IMG/VR virus record: IMGVR_UViG_3300020160_000051 | Coordinates: 1-34,407 of that record | DNA: 34,407 bases | DNA from: a virus | Reading direction: 5' to 3' (one strand) | Shown here: one piece after another, positions 30,085 to 34,407 of the stretch | How positions within the stretch are numbered: position 1 is the stretch's first letter | Layout: each line of letters begins with the position of its first letter | The notes under the pieces: model-generated | The model's input: the letters and a program-made list of their open reading frames with translations, nothing else | Database searches by the model: none | What the model was told of the DNA's origin: nothing | Position numbers and translations under genes: made by a program

Positions 30085-30113
30085 TCTATACCAACTTACC
30101 TGACACGTGTCAA
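30085..30113 (-). promoter_or_regulatory. Sigma70-type promoter upstream of the 81-aa gene
   Basis: TTGACA at 30108-30113 is a perfect -35 hexamer. It is followed by a 17-base spacer and TATAGA at 30085-30090 (minus-strand reading, four of six matches to TATAAT). The predicted transcription start is about 30078, two bases before the ATG. The spacing and the -35 match are the best in the window. It probably drives scaffold and capsid transcription. Confidence 0.75.
30101..30112. promoter_or_regulatory. 12-bp palindrome overlapping the -35 (operator candidate)
   Basis: TGACACGTGTCA is a perfect 12-base palindrome that covers five of the six bases of the -35 hexamer of the promoter before the 81-aa gene. 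A dimeric regulator bound here would block polymerase. No regulator is encoded in the window, so binding is inference. Confidence 0.5.
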
Positions 30114-30126
30114 GAAATTTTTGAAT

Positions 30127-32235
30127 TTACACGCCATTTGGTCGTGGTGACATCATGTTGCCCTCACGGCCGCCGACTTGGCTGCCATCAGGGAGCATGT
30201 TTTTCGGTGCCGCGCCTTGGGTCATACCCAGCTGGCCTTGTGGGCCGGGCTGGCCACCTTGGCCGGGTTGCAGTGAGCCCATGATGCCTTGCAGTTGGCC
30301 TTGCAGCTCTGCGATCATGTTCTGCTGTTGCTGGATGGTGCTTACCTGCTTGCGGCTCGGCACGATGCGGTCCACGTTGCCACTGAGGTTCTTCGCTTGG
30401 TCGCGGAGCAACTCGGCCGCGCCGTCCATGCCCACGATCTGTTGAGCCACTGGGCTGTTGAGCACCGTTGTCAAGAACTCGTTGCGGCGGATGGCTTCAG
30501 CTTCCTTGATGACCAAGCTGGTAGCGCCCGTGGCCACAATGTTCACGTCGCCGATCAAATCTGGGTCGTCGCTGTAGCGCAAGTTGTCTTGGTACAGGCG
30601 CTCGATGGCCGGAGTGATGACGTTGTGGTCGATGTTGCTGATGACCTGCTTGATGCCCTTGCCAGCGTTGCTGATGAGCATGGACAGGCCAGACGACGTG
30701 CGGCCAGCGCCCGGTGTGTTCTCACCAGACATGTAGCGTGGAATCATCGTGTCTTCGTCAGCGCGGGCGCTGAACTTCTCGAACACGGCCATCAACTCGT
30801 TGGCGTTGCTCTGAGGTTGGAAGAACGTGATGGGCGCTGTGTTATCAGCCACTTCAGATTGAGTGAACTGCCAAATCTTCCATGGGTGCATGTCCGTGAT
30901 GTCCTCGCCCTGTGGCAAGCGAGACACGTTCACACCAACCTGTGGGCCAGAGCTGATGCCCATGTTGTTGGCCAAGCTGCGTGCAGATGCGTTAACCATG
31001 GACTGTGCGTCGCGGCACAGGTCAGTCACGCCCTTGCCGTCCACTGAGCCGGGCAGGTTTTCGTAGCTGGTCAAGTAGTATGGCTTGCGACCCAGTGGGT
31101 CGTAGTTCAACACCGCGCGGATGACCACGTTGCCGATCAACCACACCTCGCAGGGGTAGTTCAAGGCTGGGTCTGGAATCTCTTTCTCAGTCAGGCCCCA
31201 CTCGATGAGCATGCTGCCCTTGACCGAGTCCCACATCTGGAGAGCGTCAACCAAGTCGCCGGAGATGATGGCCTCAGTGACGTACTTGCCCTCGGCTTGC
31301 GCCTTAGATGCGTCAGTCCACAACCACTGCTTCATGCCGGATGTGCCAAAGTCATTGAGCACGGTGCGGATGGCGTCGTCGTTGTAGCCGGGCACGCCGA
31401 TCAAGGCTTGCAAGTCGTCGGCCGTCAGGCGGTGGCGCTCGATGATGTAGCCATCACCCAGCTCCCACGACCACGGTGCCCAGTAGAGCATGAACGGGTC
31501 AACGCGCTCCCACTCGTTGCGAATGGTTTCCACAGGCACTAGCTTGCCGCCCTGCCATTGCAGAGTTTTGCGCTTGCGCTTGATGGGGCCCTTCAACACG
31601 GCGTAGGGGAATGTGACGATGTCGTCGAGGAACTCGTTGAACGCTTTGTACCAGCCGCCTTCGGCCAACTGGTCTTCCATCTTGCGTTCCATGCGGCCCA
31701 CGCGCTCGTCGGACTCTTCCTTGAGCATGCGCTGCGCTTCGTCTTTCATGGCCATGGCCATCTGGCGCAACTCATCTTGCGAAGGGGGCATGCCACCCTG
31801 CTCGATGTGCGTCATCAACTGTTGGGCCAATGTCGCCTGCAACTCTTGAAGAATTTCAGGAGGCATTGTCGGCTCTGGCGAACCTTTGATCGCCCATGGC
31901 TTGTCAGCGCCCGAACCCAAAAGGGTATCGCGCAACCAGCTGGTGGCCGCGCGGCACTTGACCGAGGTCAAGTTGATGTAGATGTCAGAGCCACCCTGCT
32001 CAGAGAGCTCTTGTGCTTTGTCGGGGTCATACTCGCCATTGCGCTGGCGCAGACACTGAAGCATGCGCTCTTCGAGAACGCGCTTCGCTGTGCGGGCGTT
32101 GTCCCAACGCTCACGGACGTGTGCCGCCAGACCTTGAATGACGGGCGTGTTCTGCATCTCGTCGCTGCGCTTTTTCGCCTCAGCTTCTAAGTCGGATGCA
32201 CGCTTGACGGGGATTAGGGCGATGCCAGTAGCCAT
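30127..32235 (-). CDS. Portal protein (head-tail connector)
   Basis: A 702-aa portal following the terminase genes. Typical portal elements are visible: an N-terminal helical clip/wing (ERWDNARTAKRVLEERMLQCLRQ) and a central strand-rich region with WAPWSWELGDGYIIERHRLT. The stem motif GVTDLCRDAQSMVNASARSLANN leads to GPQVGV, and the helical crown (ERLYQDNLRY) follows. The C-terminus is a Gln/Gly/Pro-rich disordered tail. The longer frame could open at a TTG at 32247, but that TTG is part of the GAGG ribosome-binding sequence for ATG 32235, so I use the ATG. It is larger than T7 gp8 (536 aa), like many freshwater-phage portals. Confidence 0.9.
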   Translation of the reverse strand: MATGIALIPVKRASDLEAEAKKRSDEMQNTPVIQGLAAHVRERWDNARTAKRVLEERMLQCLRQRNGEYDPDKAQELSEQGGSDIYINLTSVKCRAATSWLRDTLLGSGADKPWAIKGSPEPTMPPEILQELQATLAQQLMTHIEQGGMPPSQDELRQMAMAMKDEAQRMLKEESDERVGRMERKMEDQLAEGGWYKAFNEFLDDIVTFPYAVLKGPIKRKRKTLQWQGGKLVPVETIRNEWERVDPFMLYWAPWSWELGDGYIIERHRLTADDLQALIGVPGYNDDAIRTVLNDFGTSGMKQWLWTDASKAQAEGKYVTEAIISGDLVDALQMWDSVKGSMLIEWGLTEKEIPDPALNYPCEVWLIGNVVIRAVLNYDPLGRKPYYLTSYENLPGSVDGKGVTDLCRDAQSMVNASARSLANNMGISSGPQVGVNVSRLPQGEDITDMHPWKIWQFTQSEVADNTAPITFFQPQSNANELMAVFEKFSARADEDTMIPRYMSGENTPGAGRTSSGLSMLISNAGKGIKQVISNIDHNVITPAIERLYQDNLRYSDDPDLIGDVNIVATGATSLVIKEAEAIRRNEFLTTVLNSPVAQQIVGMDGAAELLRDQAKNLSGNVDRIVPSRKQVSTIQQQQNMIAELQGQLQGIMGSLQPGQGGQPGPQGQLGMTQGAAPKNMLPDGSQVGGREGNMMSPRPNGV

Positions 32236-32261
32236 GTGATACCTCAATATTCGGTTTCCAA

Positions 32262-32289
32262 ATTGTACCCCCCATCATCCTGCGGTCAA
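32262..32289 (-). promoter_or_regulatory. Sigma70-type promoter before the portal gene
   Basis: TTGACC at 32284-32289, a 16-base spacer and TACAAT at 32262-32267 (minus-strand reading) match both consensus hexamers at five of six positions. The predicted start is near 32255, giving a leader of about 20 bases with a GAGG ribosome-binding site. The TGA stop of the large terminase gene (32286-32288) lies inside the -35 hexamer. Confidence 0.7.
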
Positions 32290-33734
32290 GTGTATGCGTA
32301 GCGCACTTTCTTGATTTCGCGCTTAGTGTTCTGCTGGAGTCCAAAACCACGGATGTTCATGTCGATCACTGCCGAGCCGTACTGCAAGGCATCGTGGATG
32401 TGCGAGAACTCGTTCTTGTCCGGCTTGTCTTCCATCTCGCCGTTCTTCTTGACCTTGTACCGATACCCCGAGCGGAACCCTTTGATGAGGTGCCCACAGG
32501 TGGGCGACACCAAGAACATGGCCTTGCCTTCGAGCTGCTGGGAGAGCAGGCGCTCCACGGCCGCGATGCGTTTCTCTGGGTCGTTGGTCGGCGGCTTGAC
32601 ACACTTATAGCCCGCGTCCTTCAACGCGTCCACGAGTGTCATCTCATTGAGCTGCTGTTTCATGAACCCGGCCGGGTCTGGGGCGCACGCGAACGTGAAC
32701 CCTTGGTAGTGGTTGCCGATGAACGGGTTGAGCTTGGTCTGGATGAACGTCTCGATGCCCATGTTCTCCGAGGTAATCTCGTCTAACACCAGTACCCGCC
32801 CGCGCGGGTCACGCTGCATGAACACCGCCGAGGGCGTGCGCCCAAAGTCAATGCCGATGGTGATGGGGTAGTCAACGCTCTGGATGGGCTTCAGTTTTTC
32901 CTCAGCCACGTGGAACTCTTGGGTGAACGTGCGCTGGTACACCGGAGTGCCCGACAGGCTGCGCCCCCACTTGCCGTGGACGTACACGTCAATCCAGTCG
33001 TCGCTCTTACCCTCGCACAAGTCCTCGTAGTAGTTCGATGGCAAGTGCTGCACCCAGTCGGCTTCATCGCTGAGACCGCTGGGCTGGATGGTGACGTGGA
33101 CTTTCTCAGGGTCGGCGTTGGTGAGGTACTGCTCCCAGTGTGCGTCCATGTCAGGCGGGTTGGTCGCGCCCCACACTTTCTTCATCTGGCGGCCGTAGTC
33201 GTCCACGCAGCCCTGCACTGGGTTGCCCTTCTCATCAACGCCCCACTCCGCGCGGTGTGGCACCATCATCCCGTTGGGATAACGACCCAAACGACCAGTC
33301 AGCGCGTCGAACACATCCGAGTTAATCTCGCGCACCTCGTCCACCATGGCAAACGAGAGCTGCAAGGACAGCAGACGACGCACGTCGTTGGCGTCATCCA
33401 AGCCCCTGAACAGCACGTCGCACTCCACGTCATCGAAGCGTAAGGTAAACCTCAGTTCCGTGCGGTGGTACACGCCCGCTTGGCCCTCGGGGAACAGCCC
33501 CAAGAAGTCTTTGATCGTCGAGTCCAGCAACATCTGACGCGTGTTACGCACCACCGCGCAGCGGCTACGGCGGATGCCGTCCGCGCACGGCGCAATTTTG
33601 CGTGCCTCGATGGGAATCTTCATCAATGACGCAGTGGTCTTGGTCGAACCCACTGGCCCAACGATGAAGGACTGGAATTTTTCAGAGAGCAGATACGGCG
33701 TGACCGACTCAACGGGGGTGTAATTGACGCTCAT
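32286..33734 (-). CDS. terL: Terminase large subunit (TerL)
   Basis: A 482-aa DNA-packaging motor with ATPase and nuclease domains. The Walker A is GPVGSTKTT (26-34) and the Walker B is LSFAMVDE (126-133, D132-E133). The RNase H-like nuclease domain has acids D296 (IGIDFGRT), D353 (CAPDPAG) and D448 (HIHDAL). Length is typical for podovirus TerL. The start overlaps the putative small terminase stop (ATGA). It would pump DNA into the procapsid through the portal and cut concatemers. The packaging mode (headful or unique ends) cannot be read from this window. Confidence 0.95.
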   Translation of the reverse strand: MSVNYTPVESVTPYLLSEKFQSFIVGPVGSTKTTASLMKIPIEARKIAPCADGIRRSRCAVVRNTRQMLLDSTIKDFLGLFPEGQAGVYHRTELRFTLRFDDVECDVLFRGLDDANDVRRLLSLQLSFAMVDEVREINSDVFDALTGRLGRYPNGMMVPHRAEWGVDEKGNPVQGCVDDYGRQMKKVWGATNPPDMDAHWEQYLTNADPEKVHVTIQPSGLSDEADWVQHLPSNYYEDLCEGKSDDWIDVYVHGKWGRSLSGTPVYQRTFTQEFHVAEEKLKPIQSVDYPITIGIDFGRTPSAVFMQRDPRGRVLVLDEITSENMGIETFIQTKLNPFIGNHYQGFTFACAPDPAGFMKQQLNEMTLVDALKDAGYKCVKPPTNDPEKRIAAVERLLSQQLEGKAMFLVSPTCGHLIKGFRSGYRYKVKKNGEMEDKPDKNEFSHIHDALQYGSAVIDMNIRGFGLQQNTKREIKKVRYAYT

Positions 33735-34327
33735 GAGTGGTCGTCCCCTGCATATTCGTAATCTTCGGGTTCAGCAAGGGTGATGGGTACGTGGTGCAGT
33801 TTTTCTGCACTTGGGAGCTCAAAATCACCCGTCAAAGCCTCAAAATCGTCGTTTTCGACCATTTTTGGCACGATTTCAGTGGCGTTTGCCTCCAAAACTA
33901 TGGCCTGTTTGGGCGAATTTCCGGTGCTTGGGAGGTTGATTGTGATCGAAAAACCGGGCCCAGTTTGGGCAATTTGGTTGGTTTTTGGCTTCAATTCCGC
34001 CCATTCGACGATGTCTGTGATGGCTTGGCGGCGCACAGCGGCCGGTGTGTCCAAATCTTTGGCCATGTGATACAGCGTCGGCAACAAATCCTCCGCCAAG
34101 ACCCTCGCCTTGGCAGAAAATGAGAACCCAGAATCTTTGAGTTCTTTGACGTACATATCCACGTAGCGTTGAAACTGTGGATTTGCTGCTATTTGGTCGT
34201 ACTCAGTCTGTGTGAGCCCCTCTCCTGCAACAATCTCGTGAGTTGGCCTCATGGCACCCACGGAATTTCTGGCTATGGAGAGCGCGAGTTCACGCAGCAG
34301 CTGGTCGGCATGGATGGAGCTGTGCAT
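33731..34327 (-). CDS. Putative terminase small subunit
   Basis: A 198-aa protein directly upstream of TerL with a four-base overlap (ATGA), so it is placed where small terminases occur. The first 120 residues are helical (EIVAGEGLTQTEYDQIAANPQFQRYVDMYV, then AKARVLAEDLLPTLYHMAKD and VRRQAITDIVEWAEL), consistent with a helical DNA-recognition and oligomerisation region. The C-terminus is acidic and probably flexible. No classical helix-turn-helix pattern is certain, so the call rests mainly on context. No ribosome-binding site precedes the ATG at 34327, and an alternative Met at residue 26 exists. Confidence 0.7.
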   Translation of the reverse strand: MHSSIHADQLLRELALSIARNSVGAMRPTHEIVAGEGLTQTEYDQIAANPQFQRYVDMYVKELKDSGFSFSAKARVLAEDLLPTLYHMAKDLDTPAAVRRQAITDIVEWAELKPKTNQIAQTGPGFSITINLPSTGNSPKQAIVLEANATEIVPKMVENDDFEALTGDFELPSAEKLHHVPITLAEPEDYEYAGDDHS

Positions 34328-34333
34328 GCGCCG

Positions 34334-34362
34334 ACTGTAAACTAAAAAACTTGGGTTGTAAA
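34334..34362 (-). promoter_or_regulatory. Promoter-like sequence before the putative terS
   Basis: On the minus strand TTTACA (34357-34362, five of six matches to TTGACA) is followed by a 17-base spacer and TACAGT (34334-34339, four of six). The predicted transcription start falls on the A of the ATG at 34327, which would make the message leaderless. The -10 match is weak. Confidence 0.45.
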
Positions 34363-34407
34363 CTTAAAGTCGTGGCTGTTTTACTCGTGGGTTGTTGGGT
34401 GGTGGAA

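Noticed and set aside
32236-32247. TTG start extending the portal protein by four residues
   Set aside because: The TTG is part of the TTGAGG ribosome-binding sequence for the ATG at 32235, so the shorter start is more likely.
1-34407. tRNA genes, integrase or attachment sites
   Set aside because: Gaps between genes are too short, and no cloverleaf, recombinase motif or long direct repeat was seen. Temperate lifestyle cannot be judged from this late-gene segment.

Overview
This window is a late-gene (virion assembly and lysis) segment of a tailed double-stranded DNA phage with podovirus-type, T7-like virion architecture. The sequence shows small and large terminase, portal, scaffold and capsid genes in order. 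Adaptor and nozzle-like tail genes, several fibre or adhesin proteins, a complete lysis cassette and three internal-virion (ejection) proteins follow. The host is most likely a Gram-negative bacterium, because the lysis cassette carries an inner-membrane spanin-like gene with an outer-membrane lipoprotein gene nested inside it. I see no integrase, repressor, replication gene, tRNA or CRISPR array. Replication and early genes are presumably outside the window. I cannot name the host genus from sequence alone.

Layout, read in the direction of transcription (minus strand, high to low coordinates). (1) Packaging and head, 34.3-27.7 kb: putative TerS, TerL, portal, an 81-aa protein, scaffold and major capsid protein. 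Promoter-like sequences sit before TerS, portal and the 81-aa gene, and a strong UUCG-hairpin terminator follows the capsid gene. (2) Neck and tail connector genes, 27.6-25.7 kb. (3) First fibre/adhesin cluster, 25.7-19.0 kb: an 18-residue-repeat protein, small beta-rich proteins and three related glycine-rich proteins that share modules. (4) Lysis cassette, 19.0-16.1 kb: heavily overlapping small membrane proteins, a holin candidate, Rz-like and nested Rz1-like spanins, and a GH19-type endolysin. (5) Nozzle-like protein and second fibre cluster, 16.1-10.7 kb. (6) Ejection proteins, 10.7-0.75 kb: a GNAT-like protein, a 262-aa internal virion protein, a methyltransferase/PP-loop fusion, a 505-aa internal virion protein and a 1947-aa giant protein with an HEXXH motif. 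(7) Two small basic proteins, which then meet a plus-strand HNH-nuclease-like gene in a stop-to-stop convergent junction.

Almost every minus-strand gene touches or overlaps the next, often by an ATGA tetranucleotide, so the block is probably expressed as a few long translationally coupled transcripts. The most unusual points are the methyltransferase/PAPS-reductase-like fusion inside the ejection-protein block, a second spanin-like membrane-protein/lipoprotein pair, modular glycine-rich adhesin paralogues with an apparent truncated repeat, a metallopeptidase motif in the giant virion protein, and promoter-like sequences placed so that two transcripts would be leaderless. No function here was verified by a database search. 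All assignments come from motif recognition, gene order and length.
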